A stretch of 64,000 nt of DNA, taken from Phytophthora colocasiae (lineage: Eukaryota; Oomycota; Peronosporomycetes; Peronosporales; Peronosporaceae). Location: assembly GCA_018806915.1 (NCBI GenBank), contig JAGKQI010000097.1:310001-374000 (forward strand), in the 5' to 3' direction. The position numbers were made by a program, and so were the translations under genes. Position 1 is the first letter of the stretch. Each line of letters opens with the position of its first letter. Under the pieces are notes generated by a model, which saw nothing but the letters and a program-made list of their open reading frames with translations, was not told the origin of the DNA and did no database searches. Positions 1 to 9,633 of the stretch are shown piece by piece.

Positions 1-175
1 AGATAACATGCTCAAATGTTGCTCGTTGACAGTCTCGTTGATATCCAAGAACAAAGGTGGTTTGGCGATCCCGGCCTCGTCTTAGAAATTAGATTAAGCT
101 CGCCGTATGAAAGACGGAAGTTAATTGCTTGGGACGTTAAAAGAGTGAAAAGATGTTATTCATTGTTCGTCTAAC

Positions 176-198
176 TATATATATATATATATATATAT
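176..198. repeat. (TA)n microsatellite
   Basis: A run of about 11 TA dinucleotides. The surrounding 1-400 shows no convincing coding region. Confidence 0.9.
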
Positions 199-414
199 CC
201 AAATTCAGTATTACCAGTATATCTGGATTTCTATGAGATTCTGATACTTCCTCGAGCTATAATCCAAACTGCCCGTGGAGTGTCGTCAGGCCCTCTACGT
301 CTAGGTGTTGGTCTTGAATACACGTGAGTGTCACGGGGTCCCATGTGCTGCAGCACTGCTGCAGCGTAGTTGTTACATCTTTGTGACAATCGCACAGGCT
401 GCTTCCGCACTAGG

Positions 415-485
415 TAGGACCTCCTGGTGGTCCACTGGTCAACGCGCCACAAAGCTACGCACTTGGCAGGCGTTCGAGTCCCGAA
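415..485 (+). repeat. tRNA-derived SINE-like fragment
   Basis: The segment has a D-arm/A-box-like stretch (GGTCCACTGGTCAACGC) followed about 30 bp later by a B-box-like GCGTTCGAGTCCC, the spacing expected of a tRNA-derived RNA polymerase III promoter. A related copy lies at 7920-7990. No complete acceptor stem is visible, so this is not called a tRNA gene. tRNA-derived SINEs are known from Phytophthora; assignment to a known family is not tested here. Confidence 0.35.
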
Positions 486-719
486 AATTTAATAACCCAT
501 TCAAACAATTCACACTCACAATCGAAGCTTCAGTAACCAGGAATAACCAGTTAATCAACTTCAATTTCTTCCGCACTAGGCGTACTGGGACACCCCTTCT
601 CTAATAATCGGACCCACTCTGGACTTCCCACCAATATAAGTAAAATACTCTTCCGGATGAGGCGCTGGAGGTGCCCCTGATACACTTGCACCAAACGTCG
701 CGAATTGCGAAGTGCTAAA

Positions 720-880
720 AGGAAATTTTGCATATCTGAAATTGGTCGACTTGAGAGCTGTTCGCGCTTGGTGCGTTAGCTGATCCCACACCTGATGCCG
801 GACTTCATTCGAGAATTTCAGTGAACTCCAGGAAGACTCGTCCTAATATCCAAGAGCAGTCCTGGTCGATACGTTAGACA
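720..880 (-). pseudogene. NLP-family 3' fragment
   Basis: The minus strand encodes a stretch (MWDQLTHQARTAL) matching the C-terminal MWNQLT-EARVAL region of the intact NLP genes at 23.2 and 40.6 kb. It is closest to the fragment at 26.1-26.5 kb, including the degenerate sequence just upstream. There is no start codon, signal peptide or central domain. It is an isolated remnant of the NLP expansion; confidence is moderate because only about 25 residues align clearly. Confidence 0.5.
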
Positions 881-890
881 CAGAAGCGTA

Positions 891-1223
891 TCAGTAAGTG
901 TAATGGTGTCGACGAATGAAGCGGGAAAGACCTGGGGCACACAGGTCTAAGTAGCTAGTTCAGGTTTGCTCGCTAGGTTTGCATGTTCATTAAAAAAACT
1001 TTCCTTATAATGATTACCCCGTGTTTCGCAACAAAGCTAGCTTTGCGCTTTCTGAAGCGTGAGTTTCTTGATATTAGCGCTTAACCATGTTCAGAGCCCT
1101 GGTATGTTTTACTAGTACTATTTACAATTGTGTTCTGACTTAATAAAATGGGGGTATGTTTTTATAGGGCTATACCGATGTGACCAGATGAACGATGTTG
1201 TACACGTCGACGTAAAGTGGTTT
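891..1223. other. intergenic, nothing recognised
   Basis: AT-rich sequence with no supported gene or clear repeat. Confidence 0.5.
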
Positions 1224-1426
1224 ACAGATACCGCTGAGAAACTGGCGGATGCAATCATCAAATACATCGTCCAAAGCGATAGGAGTAACTTATCATATTA
1301 AAGAGGGGTGATTTCTAATTTGATGTACATACACATGACACCTCTGAAAATCAGTTTTCTGTATGGAAATTATACACTCTCGCAGTTGGAATGTTGCCGA
1401 TCCGCCAGTTTCTCAGCGGTATCTGT
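1224..1426. repeat. 27-bp perfect inverted repeat pair
   Basis: Positions 1224-1250 and 1400-1426 are perfect reverse complements over 27 bp with a 149-bp spacer. The sequence could fold into a hairpin or be the end structure of a small, eroded DNA transposon. No coding content is evident inside. Confidence 0.85.
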
Positions 1427-1500
1427 AATATGTATTTATAAGGAATTTGGCACGTACTACCTCGCTTCTGAAAAAAGAATGCCTACCCTACAGTTCGTGA

Positions 1501-1604
1501 ACATGCCCGGTGTGCTTTCGGCAACAAGTGCAAAGTGGAAATTACGTTTGAGAACTCTAGTACGTCCAATGTTATCAAGCACATGAAGAAATGCTATCCT
1601 GGTG
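1501..1604 (+). pseudogene. BED-type zinc finger remnant (hAT-like)
   Basis: One frame reads RCAFGNKCKVEITF then TSNVIKHMKKCYP, the C..C...H..C pattern of a BED finger as found at the N-terminus of hAT transposases. No transposase body follows: the sequence runs directly into a Copia fragment on the other strand at about 1605. It is interpreted as a truncated hAT element. It is too short to be certain. Confidence 0.35.
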
Positions 1605-2075
1605 GCACCCAAGCGCGACAAAGCGAGCTTTGTACCGAGTGATTTCACCATGCTCATTTCGTTTTAGAGCAAATGCCCATTTCGAACCGATCACCTTCGT
1701 GCCTGTCGGTTGCTGCACGTAATCCCAAGTGTGGTTTTTAGCGAGTGTAGCAAGCTCCTGTTTCATGGCTTCTTTCCAGCGATCAGCATCGCTCGACTGC
1801 ATAGCTTCACTCTTAGACACTTCTACTGACACGTTTGCCTGTTCACTCTCGGTCCGATGACGTTTAGTGTCACGGTGGCCTTTGTTATCGACGACTTGGA
1901 CACGGTCTGGTTCGTCGCCTCGCTGCCCATTACCTCCGGTAGTCTCGATGTCATGGTCACCATCAGGAATTGGAGGCAGCACCAGAATTTCCGTTGCTTG
2001 ACGTCCGGTTGGCAATACTCGTCGAGGAGGATAGCCCCTTTTACAGGTCAAATACCATACTTGGTCACACTTCAA
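1605..2075 (-). pseudogene. Copia pol fragment: RT N-terminus
   Basis: The translated protein contains WKEAMKQELATLAKNHTWD followed by VIGSKWAFALKRNEHGEITR and YKARFVALG, the conserved entry segment of Copia-type reverse transcriptase (compare the equivalent segment of the Copia element at about 20.67-20.84 kb). The acidic and polar sequence before it is the integrase-RT linker. The fragment breaks off before the RT palm, so no catalytic YVDD box is present and the fragment cannot be active. Confidence 0.75.
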
Positions 2076-4379
2076 ATTGACAAGTTGGTCACGTGACCAA
2101 ATTCAGTTGGTCACATGAATTGAATGTACGTGTATTAGGCATGAATTATACGACTGCTTGAGTCTCGCTGTTGTAGTCAAACGAGTAATCTGGGCGGCTG
2201 TCTTCTTTCTCCTCTTCGTTTGTGCTGCTGCTCCAACTGAAATCACTGATGCATGACTCACACGGATCAATCGAGTCGTCGTTGCTGCTACTGCTCTCAG
2301 ACGCGACGATATCGCTTGGGTTTGGTAGGCGGGGTGCCCGCGGGCGCTTGAACCCTCCGCGTTTGGGTGGATCGGCCAATCGTGCTATGATGGCTTCACA
2401 TTGACACACGTACTCTCGTGCGAGAGCCTCGATGGTACTAATAAAGCGATTCATGGACGGGTGAGGGGGAAATCGAGTATTGAGAACTCTATGGAACCTC
2501 TCCAATGGGTTGTTAGTCCGGGAAACAATTGATACCATACACGTTCCAGTATGTCGGAGGGTACATCCCAAGCCAAGTCCTCTTGAAATACTTCCAAAAT
2601 TTGGACCATTTCTTTCGCAAGTAGTTGATACCTTTTTGCATCGAGCCCGAATCTCAGTTTTCACCCAAGCAATGCCTTCCACAGCAACTTTAGATGGATC
2701 AATCACAGTGAGAATGTCAAAAACACTAGCCTTCATCGCTAGCTTTGTCTCCGCATCAGGTAGCCAGTACTCTTTCATCTTGCGACGGCATGCCTGTTTA
2801 AAGTGGAACAGACACCCGATAATTCTGATAGTTAAGAAGAATTCTCTAATCGTCGTGATTAATGAGTTTTCGAAGTCACAAACTGCATCTTTAGGCGATA
2901 ATGAAGACCCAACCATTTCTTGAGTGCACTGTAGCAGTCGACGGTATGCCGGTTTCGTGGAGGAAGTTGTAAGCGCAAAGACAGTCGGAATGAACAATCG
3001 ACTAGACGGGTCGTAGATCATAATTGTCACGCACTGTTTGTATCCTTTAGGAGTGCAACGAAAGGTGCCATCGATGTACCATGACAAGCCGTCGAAGCGC
3101 AATAGGTTACGGAGTACTGGGTGCGCCCACGCAACAATACGATCCACCCCAACACCATATTTCTGGGCCTTGGTGTCGTCATGCCACGAATACTGAAACT
3201 GAAAGAATCCCTGGCATGATCCTACCACCCTCAGATCTTGGGGGAATTTCTATGCTGTGGCTCGTATCACCGCCGGACAGTTTAGCTCGAGAGTTTTGGA
3301 CTCGCTTTAGGACTGCTTGCTTTCCAGCTCCACGCACCGGTCCTTCTGTAGTATTCGTGTAGAACTTTTCAAATTTGCCGACCAAATTGCTCCTTGAGTC
3401 CTCGTTGATTCAACAACCAGTCTGTTTACTTCTGCCATGATATCGCCGGTAACATCTTTACAGTGAGGGTGACTCGAAGCTGTTGAGTCATTTGAAAGAT
3501 CACGGCTCGATCTGCAAGTGTGGGGCTTGAAATCGGTGAAATCATACTCCCCTTTTGAGCTGACGCGTAGGAAAATTGTGCGTCACAGCCCTTCCGGTAC
3601 GAACTGCATCGATATGTAATTTTGGTGGATGTGATATTGGCTCGGGTGAATGAAAAGCCGTCAAAGTACAGGTTGGTGCGACCGTCCCGTTGCGATGTAG
3701 TCTTTTGCGATGTATTAATGCTGTTTCGCGTTGTAGACGAGATAACTGTGCCACTGGTTCGGTTGCGTTGAGTATGGGAAACTGTAGACGCCGTCAATAC
3801 ACAGTGCCTTTCTTGAGGGACGAACCCTAGCTGCCGATGTTGAGGAGGAAGAGGAGGCCTAGGAGCTTCAGGCTGGGGAAATGGTGTAGGATTCGGCGCG
3901 GCTACCGCGACTCCGCTATCTATTGAGCTGATAATCATCGATGCACTGCTCAAAGTGGCTGACAAAGTGGCACGATCTCCAGCGCCAGACAACGTGTTGT
4001 CTTCATCGTCTTGTCCATCCCTACTTAGCCGAGGGGATATACTTCCCCTTGAGGTCGGTGAAAAGCGAACGCTTGCACGACGCGTAGAGCTTCGAGTAGC
4101 AGTGGCAGCTTTCGTGAAGACGTTCGGTCTACCTCTTCGACGAGGCATTGGACGTGGGTCGAAAGTGGATAATTCTGTTCTAGGCCGCGATTTACAGATC
4201 GCCGCAGCAGAGATGACAGTTTCGTAACTGCTAGGAAGGTTAAATGTGTCGTTCGTTACAAGTATTCTCTTTGGGCTGTGACCAAGCACATTTTGATCAC
4301 GTGACCAAAACATTAAACGTGTGACCTATCCGTGACCTATTGTTATCCATGAGGTGTGACCAAGAATGATACATGACCT
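2045..4379 (-). mobile_element. MULE (Mutator-like) DNA transposon
   Basis: The ends carry matching inverted sequence: CAGGTCA..(T)CTTGGTCACAC at 2044-2070 and its reverse complement at 4354-4380. Further copies of the GGTCAC motif lie inside both ends (2084-2122 and 4283-4337). The element codes on the minus strand for a MULE-type transposase and interrupts a Copia pol. No clean target-site duplication was found, so the outer boundaries are accurate only to a few bases. Confidence 0.6.
2146..4148 (-). pseudogene. MULE transposase, frameshifted
   Basis: The likely start is the ATG at 4148 (MPRRRGRPNVF, an AT-hook-like basic start). The order is: a basic N-terminus; a FLYWCH/WRKY-like finger region (LYFDGFSFTRANITSTKITY then RCSSYRKGC); and the MULE DDE core with WYIDGTF (first Asp), DAVCDFENS (second Asp) and the CLFHFKQA motif. 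It ends in a Ser/Asp-rich tail at 2146. The frame changes near 3400 and again near 3225, so the gene is broken in at least two places. It resembles the FAR1/MULE superfamily; no SWIM finger is seen. It would have catalysed cut-and-paste transposition of the surrounding element. Confidence 0.65.
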
Positions 4380-5617
4380 GGAATAGGCTCTTCGATCGAG
4401 GAGCTAAAGCGAAAACGGTCCGGTCACTGTCGACGACCTCAAATGGTTCACGGCGCAAATATTTGTTTGGCGATGATGAAGGTCGATGAAGACATGCTTG
4501 AGAACCCGAATGACATCGAGCAAATGGGGGAGGAAGATACAGCAGTAACTCTTCATGCTTCTGGTCCAGCTGTACTGACTGCTGCATATGATAGTAGTTG
4601 TTTGCTCGGGGTTTCACGTGGTCAACTAGCAGTCGTACCTGTTCGAAGTGAGTATCCATCGGTTCGGGTGTTGGCGCTGCTAGTACCCCTGAAACCGGAG
4701 CCGCTAACTTTTCTTCGTCATCGTCGCCCACGTCAGTGGCTGCGTTGATCCGGCTGTCGTCATGACTTGTGGCGACTTGAACGTATCGGGCTGCGTTCGA
4801 CTCATTCAGACGGACACTACGGCTGATCACAAGCTTGTTCAAGTTGACGTTCCACACTAGATACGCCTTTGAAGCGTCTGCATACCCCAAGAAGATGCAC
4901 TCAAACGCCTTGGCATCCAATTTCTTGCGCTTCGACTTGTCGATGTGTGCAAAACCTTTTGCTCCACACGTAAGTTGCTCAGATCGGGTTTTCTCCCTCA
5001 GACTAGCTCCAACGGCGACTTCCGTGTATCGAGGTTCGGAATCCTGTTGACGATGTAGACCGCTGTGTTAACGGCCTCCCCCCACCAGCGTTTCTCCACG
5101 TTCTTGTGATAGATCATTGACCGTGCCATCTCCATGACCCCATGGAGAGTAGGGCGCCGTTGTCTGATGGATGATTCCGTGTGCCTCGCAGAATTTAGAA
5201 AATTGGTGTTAACATATTCCCCGCCATTATCACTGCGGATACAGCGCACGCTGTGACCGAACTGATTCTCCGCAAATCTCTTGAACTGCATGAACTTATC
5301 CAGGACTTCCGACTAGAAGTAAACCACTGTATACCGCGATAAATCATCATTAAAAACGTAAGGACGTAGCGGGCTCTAACAGTCTTGACGTTCATAGTCC
5401 CCATCACATCACTGTGCACTAACGCCAGTTTGTGCTCTGACTTGACTGTAGTTTTCACTGTCGTCGGGAACTTCGCGACGGACAGCTTTCCTTTCATGCA
5501 TCCAGCGCATACTTCCACGTCGCAATGGTCAGCATCAACAGTCATGTTCACCGGTAGTCCTGCGCTTACCTGGTTTTCCGCTCGGTGCGTTCCCCTTAGT
5601 GAACACAACACCACTAA
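4380..5617 (-). pseudogene. Copia pol fragment: integrase
   Basis: The minus strand encodes in order a pre-integrase finger (CAGCMKGKLS), the first integrase Asp (HSDVMGTM), the second Asp with RSDNGGEYVNTNF, the MARSMIYHKNVEKRWWGEAV segment and the C-terminal FLGYADASKAYLVW segment. These are the landmarks of a Copia integrase. Several frameshifts (near 5330, 5200 and 4990) break it. It continues across the MULE insertion into the RT fragment at 1605-2044. Confidence 0.75.
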
Positions 5618-5625
5618 CAAAAGAA

Positions 5626-6059
5626 GGTAGACTTTTTTGGGGGTCGTATTTGGGTTTGGTCGGGACTTTTGGTCGGACGAAGATACCTTGAAGCGATGAA
5701 AGCTTTAGATACAGAAAACGACAGAAGATGCAGGTCATCTTTCTGGTGTGCTGACAGCTGCAGGAGTGCATGACTATTCTTAGTGGTAAGTAAAAGAAAA
5801 CAACCTTCGCGACTTACTCAACAACCAGAGACAACGCCAAGAAAGTCACGTGTCTAGCTAGGTTAAAGGTGCGGTTCTTCTCAACAACCTCGCTAATGAA
5901 CAATTCAAGAACAGGGCAGTCGCCTTCTTGACATCCACCTACCCTCAAAACGTATCGGCGTTGCCATAGCTGAGCTTGCTGCCTCAAGTATTTCGTCTGG
6001 AAAAACACCCGACCAAAAGTCCCGACCCGACCCAAATACGACCCCCAAAATAATCTACG
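5626..6059. mobile_element. 434-bp MITE with 8-bp target duplication
   Basis: The ends are imperfect inverted repeats of about 55 bp (left from 5626, right ending at 6059), sharing the cores TTTTGGGGGTCGTATTTGGG and GGTCGGGACTTTTGGTCGG. They are flanked by the 8-bp direct repeat CAAAAGAA (5618-5625 and 6060-6067). An 8-bp duplication is typical of hAT-type elements. There is no transposase inside, so this is a non-autonomous element. It sits at the edge of the Copia remnant. Confidence 0.8.
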
Positions 6060-6067
6060 CAAAAGAA

Positions 6068-6389
6068 AAATACATTCCTCACTTTGCATTTTGCCAAACA
6101 CCTGACACTACTGCTAAACTGCCTACCAGCCCTTTCCCGACATATTCAAGAAGAAGAGCTCGTCACTTTGCGCCGCTACACTGCCTGTTCTCGAAGTTTG
6201 TACATATGGTAAGTATACACTTGTTTATGACATCACTCGTGATGATGATGCAAAACATGTATCATCAACACCAGCCGCAGCACTGTATGTACCTGTATAA
6301 TACAGCGTAGTGAAGGGCTGGTAGTTAAATCACTTTGCAACTTGCAATCACGCGCGCAATACGTCTTTAAACTGGTCATATCAACACCA
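6068..6389. other. intergenic, upstream of zinc-finger pseudogene
   Basis: No gene is supported. The stretch presumably held the promoter of the broken gene that follows; no initiator motif was recognised. Confidence 0.4.
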
Positions 6390-7036
6390 ATGGGCCGCCG
6401 AGCAGTTTACTTATGCAGCGTTCCAGAATCCACTAAACAAGTACAGAGTCGCAAGTTGTGCAAGGCACATGGAGGTGGAGTCCGTTGCAGGGGTCCCAAC
6501 TGTACCAAGCTCGCACAAAGCCGAAGCCTCTGTGCTACCCATGGAGGCGGTAGTCGGTGCTCAGTCATTAACTGCGGCAAGTTCGCGCAGTACAAGGGGC
6601 ACATGGTGGAAATCGTCGGTGCCGCGTCCCCAATTGCCAGAAGTTAGTTCAGATCCGTGGATACTGCAAGTCTCATTCGAAACTGGAAGGGGTGTTGTCT
6701 CAAGCTTCTTGCAGGATATCATCACGTGACTGTAAGGAGTTCCAAGCGTACGAACCCAGTATTTTCTCGGCAGATTTAATCATCCACTCGCCACCAACAG
6801 AGTACGGAAACGATGGCTGCACTCAATCTAGTCGGGGCAAGAATCTTCATACGAGTCGGTCATTCTATTGCTCTCACGCCATCAGCCCCATCGTGAGCCG
6901 CACTGATACTCCGAAAAACAACGCGACTCGTCAGGATATGCAAACGATATCCCCCTCTGTTTTATACCGACCCCTTTGCCGACGCCTCTACTGCCAAGCA
7001 AGGCAAATACAAAGTCTACCGGTAGTCAGTTCTTAA
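6390..7036 (+). pseudogene. WRKY19-like zinc-finger repeat protein, broken
   Basis: From the ATG at 6390 the protein carries repeated units of the form C..C.K.AQSR.LC..HGGG.RC (for example CTKLAQSRSLCATHGGG). These are found in WRKY19-like finger arrays common in oomycetes and plants. Near 6600 a small deletion shifts the frame: the units continue in the next frame as HGGNRRCRVPNCQKLVQIRG and CKSH. A downstream tail without recognisable domains runs to 7036. About four units are visible. The role of these proteins is poorly defined (possibly zinc-dependent nucleic-acid or protein binding); this copy cannot make a full product. Confidence 0.6.
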
Positions 7037-7174
7037 TGAATGTAGTAACTCGCACTGCAACCAAATCGTACTGCTGATTTCAAACCTACGTACAATTGTC
7101 TCTTACTTTTGTTGTAAGTACACTGTAGTAGAATCAACTTCAATTTCCTTTGCAAAGCTAGAACGTTCTAGATT

Positions 7175-7214
7175 TAGAACGGCCATGCTGGTTCAAAGTT
7201 CTTGTCGTTAAAAG
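7175..7214 (-). pseudogene. NLP C-terminal scrap
   Basis: The minus strand reads FNDKNFEPAWPF then a stop, matching the C-terminus of the intact NLP genes (FTDKNFEASLAEAFPF). It is only about 12 codons long. Confidence 0.45.
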
Positions 7215-7386
7215 GACCTAGTATCACTGTCAGATAATGCTACTTCGACAGTGTCTGGTACCGGTAATTCATGAGTCTTCTCTGTGGGGACCTTATTATC
7301 GATCCTTTTCTTGCTTACTAGCACTCTGAATACATAATGTTGTGTTCGGGAGGAGGAAATGAGTTGATTAACTATGTTTTGTCGGT

Positions 7387-7485
7387 ATGCAGGCAATTGT
7401 AACTGGCAGGTTTCTAAGATCCCGAGGGTCCAGGACTGTTACTCGTCGTTACTGGTACACGTACAATTTTACTGGTGGTTCGAAC
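7387..7485 (+). pseudogene. NLP internal scrap
   Basis: The plus strand reads MQAIVTGR and, further on, YTYNFTGGSN, matching MQAIVTGRISRF...YNYTGGSD of the intact NLP genes, with extra sequence between the two blocks. Its orientation is opposite to the scraps on either side. Confidence 0.45.
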
Positions 7486-7701
7486 AAGGGTTTCAGGAGA
7501 AACAAAAAAGTCATACATGGATAACCGATGTAATACGTTGTAACTTACTAGCATTGGTGAAGTTTCGAACTCAAGGGAATCGAGAAGATACTTCATCTTG
7601 CTAGAGAAGAAGTATTCTACTTCTGATGGCTCTGTTATCACCACAAGCCCGTTTCAGATTCATCATTTGAATCACTCAATTGATATTAAGAGGGTCTAGA
7701 T

Positions 7702-8195
7702 TTAAAAAGGGAATGCTTCTGCTAATGACGCCTCAAAGTTCTTGTCGGTAAAAGGAACCTTGGTATCCTCTCCGAAATCTGCCGACTCGAGGGCCACTCG
7801 TGCTTCCTCAGTGAGTTGATTCCACATGATGAGGTCCTGGTATTCGCCGCATGGATAGAAACAGCTTTGGGTACTTTGAGAGTCTGTCGTGACAACGACG
7901 CACCAATAATCTTTGGAGTCTCCAGTGGGGCCCCCGGTCAAAGCACCACAAAGTTACGCACTCGGCAGGCGTTTGAGTCCCTCCGGGGACTTACATGTCT
8001 CCGGCAGCATGTACGGCTGGAAATGAGACGCAACTGTCGGAAATCAGCAGTTGAGGTTTGTATTTGACTGCTGCTTTCTCGGAGACCGTGACTGGTTCAG
8101 GTTGGGCAAATGGCTGGACTTTATCGTGGTCTATGATGGCACCAAGAACAGATTGGGCTAACGCTAGGCAAAGCTACTGCTGAAATGAGCTTCAT
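7702..8195 (-). pseudogene. NLP pseudogene with internal deletions
   Basis: Reading from 8195 on the minus strand, the copy begins with the MKL start of the signal peptide and the conserved N-terminal [17 protein letters not shown] block. It then loses most of the central domain, retains a short piece around the SLSRQTL region (about 7870-7915) and ends with the complete C-terminus (MWNQLTEEARVALESADFGE to AEAFPF) at 7702. The central heptapeptide region is deleted. A tRNA-like SINE fragment (7920-7990) lies at the first junction. The gene family is described under the intact copies. Confidence 0.75.
7920..7990 (+). repeat. tRNA-derived SINE-like fragment, second copy
   Basis: It shares the core CCACAAAGYTACGCACTYGG and the B-box-like GGCAGGCGTTYGAGTCCC with 440-478. 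It lies within the broken NLP copy, at a deletion junction. Confidence 0.35.
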
Positions 8196-8637
8196 GGGAA
8201 TCAGATAGCGTTGGGAGGCTGAAGTCGAATCGAGCAGTGAGCTTATTGTTCAGATGCATGTTGTCTTGGCTGGTCAACTTTGTTGGTTTACCCCTCTTGT
8301 AGCAAAGCACAGATGAGCGAATTACGTTTAATTTCGAGGAGAAAGGAGGAAATAATAATTTATTACTTGACAATAACATTCGCACTACCGTACTGTAAAC
8401 TTCTCAAATAAGCAAGTGTTTTCCGTGCTACTTGGCGGTTGAACAACAAGATTCACTTCAAGAGACGGAAACGGAACAATTATGCACTCAAAGTGTGATG
8501 AATTCGTTTCATCAACACTGCAAACTTACAATCTCTCTGCATAGCGAGGGACTTGAGCTGAATGGCAATGCAGTGATTTGCGTTATTCAAGGAATGGGGA
8601 TTCGATCCACCCAAGCCAATAAAGCAAATGACCCGAT
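8196..8637. other. intergenic, nothing recognised
   Basis: It includes sequence homologous to the 5' flank of the other NLP copies just above 8195, and then unique sequence up to the Copia insertion site (target CCGAT at 8633-8637). Confidence 0.4.
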
Positions 8638-9034
8638 TGTTGAGATTGCACTTCGCCGTCTCCTATACTGGGTCCCTACCTCGAAGCACGCAGCTTTCAC
8701 GCGCACAACGCGTGCCAAGTGAGGACAACAGTGGAAGACGCGTGGATGCTGCAATACGATTGGCGGTCTACCTTGGATACACTATTCTGATTGGACGAGA
8801 ACTTCAATTTGCTGATCTCAAGGTGTGCACAAATCGTTCCCGTTACATCAAGCGTTCCCGTTTCACATGGCGTTCCCGTTACATCAAGCGTTCCCGTTTC
8901 ACAAAGGTCTACAAGGGGAGCTCAAGGAGAGCAAGGGTAGATTAGTGAATGCGGGCTAACTCAATAAACTCACTTTTGGATTTACTTCCTCCTACTCACT
9001 TCACTATCAAGCCTCGTTCGCTATACTCTCAATT
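8638..9034 (+). repeat. Copia 5' LTR
   Basis: 397 bp, starting TGTTGAG and ending CTCAATT (an imperfect inverted end pair). It contains short tandem units of about 18 bp related to CGTTCCCGTTACATCAAG at about 8839-8901; this copy has one unit fewer than the 3' LTR. Confidence 0.9.
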
Positions 9035-9038
9035 GGTT

Positions 9039-9522
9039 ATGAGCCCAAGCTACGCCGACAACATCGACAAGCTCGTGGAAGACAACTACTTCCACTGGGA
9101 GTTCAACATGCAGATGAAGCTCGCTCGGAAGGGACTGCTACCGCAGATCATCAAGCCCGAGTTCGACCAAGTGAGTGATCGCTCCACGGCGGAATGGAAG
9201 ACCAACGATCTGAAGGCACTTGGTGTTATCGCTGGAGACGTGAGTCTCACGTACCAAGTCTACGTCCGTGGAGCACTGACTGCCGCTGAGGCGTGGACGA
9301 TGCTCGAGGAGCACTTCAACAAGAAGACGCTCAAGAACCGGCTTCTCGTCACCAAGAAGTTGAACAACTTCAAGATGGAGCCCGGGACCAAGTTCGCTTC
9401 CCACGTCGATCAGTTCAAGGAGATCGTCCTCCAGATGGAGACGATCGGTGAGACTCTGGATGAGACTCGCCAGCTCGTGTTGCTCCTTGGCAGTCTGACG
9501 GACGAGTACAAGATGATATGTA
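9039..9522 (+). pseudogene. Copia gag, 5' part
   Basis: Starting at the ATG at 9039, immediately after the LTR, this encodes the N-terminal gag of a Copia element (YFHWEFNMQMKLARKGLLP; the W and ML..HF.KK segments are typical of UBN2/retrotran-gag). The frame runs to DEYKMI, where the LINE insertion at 9522/9523 cuts the gene. It resumes at 18691 as CTVLENPNV. It would have formed the particle shell. Confidence 0.85.
9509..9522. repeat. LINE target-site duplication, copy 1
   Basis: The 14-bp CAAGATGATATGTA is repeated exactly at 18677-18690 and marks the two ends of the LINE insertion. Confidence 0.93.
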
Positions 9523-9633
9523 GTAGTAATGGTGCGGTATATTGTGTTACCAGTCTCGGTAGACCTGAACTCTAGTATCCATTCCAGACTGGGTATTCCC
9601 AATCCAGTTCTTTCTCTAGACTCCTTCCTCTTA

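Larger units (their letters stand above)
1605..5617 (-). mobile_element. Copia retrotransposon remnant split by a MULE
   Basis: Two minus-strand pieces form one Ty1/Copia pol. The 4380-5617 piece holds the pre-integrase finger and integrase; the 1605-2044 piece holds the start of the reverse transcriptase. They lie in the right order for one element and are separated by a MULE at about 2045-4379. The element has lost its gag, most of its RT and RNase H, and both LTRs. Its low-coordinate edge abuts a BED-finger remnant and its other edge abuts a MITE (5626-6059). Confidence 0.7.

Noticed and set aside
415..485. Functional tRNA gene
   Set aside because: A- and B-box-like motifs are present, but no acceptor stem or credible anticodon arm can be drawn.
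2051..4373. 9-bp target duplication for the first MULE
   Set aside because: Candidate flanks (ATACCATAC and GAATGATAC) match in only 5 of 9 positions.
8839..8901. CRISPR-like array of short repeats
   Set aside because: Units are directly adjacent without unique spacers, inside an LTR of a eukaryotic element.
8628..8945. RSRYIKRSRF-repeat peptide in the Copia LTRs
   Set aside because: Product of the 18-bp LTR tandem units, which are non-coding; present in both LTRs.
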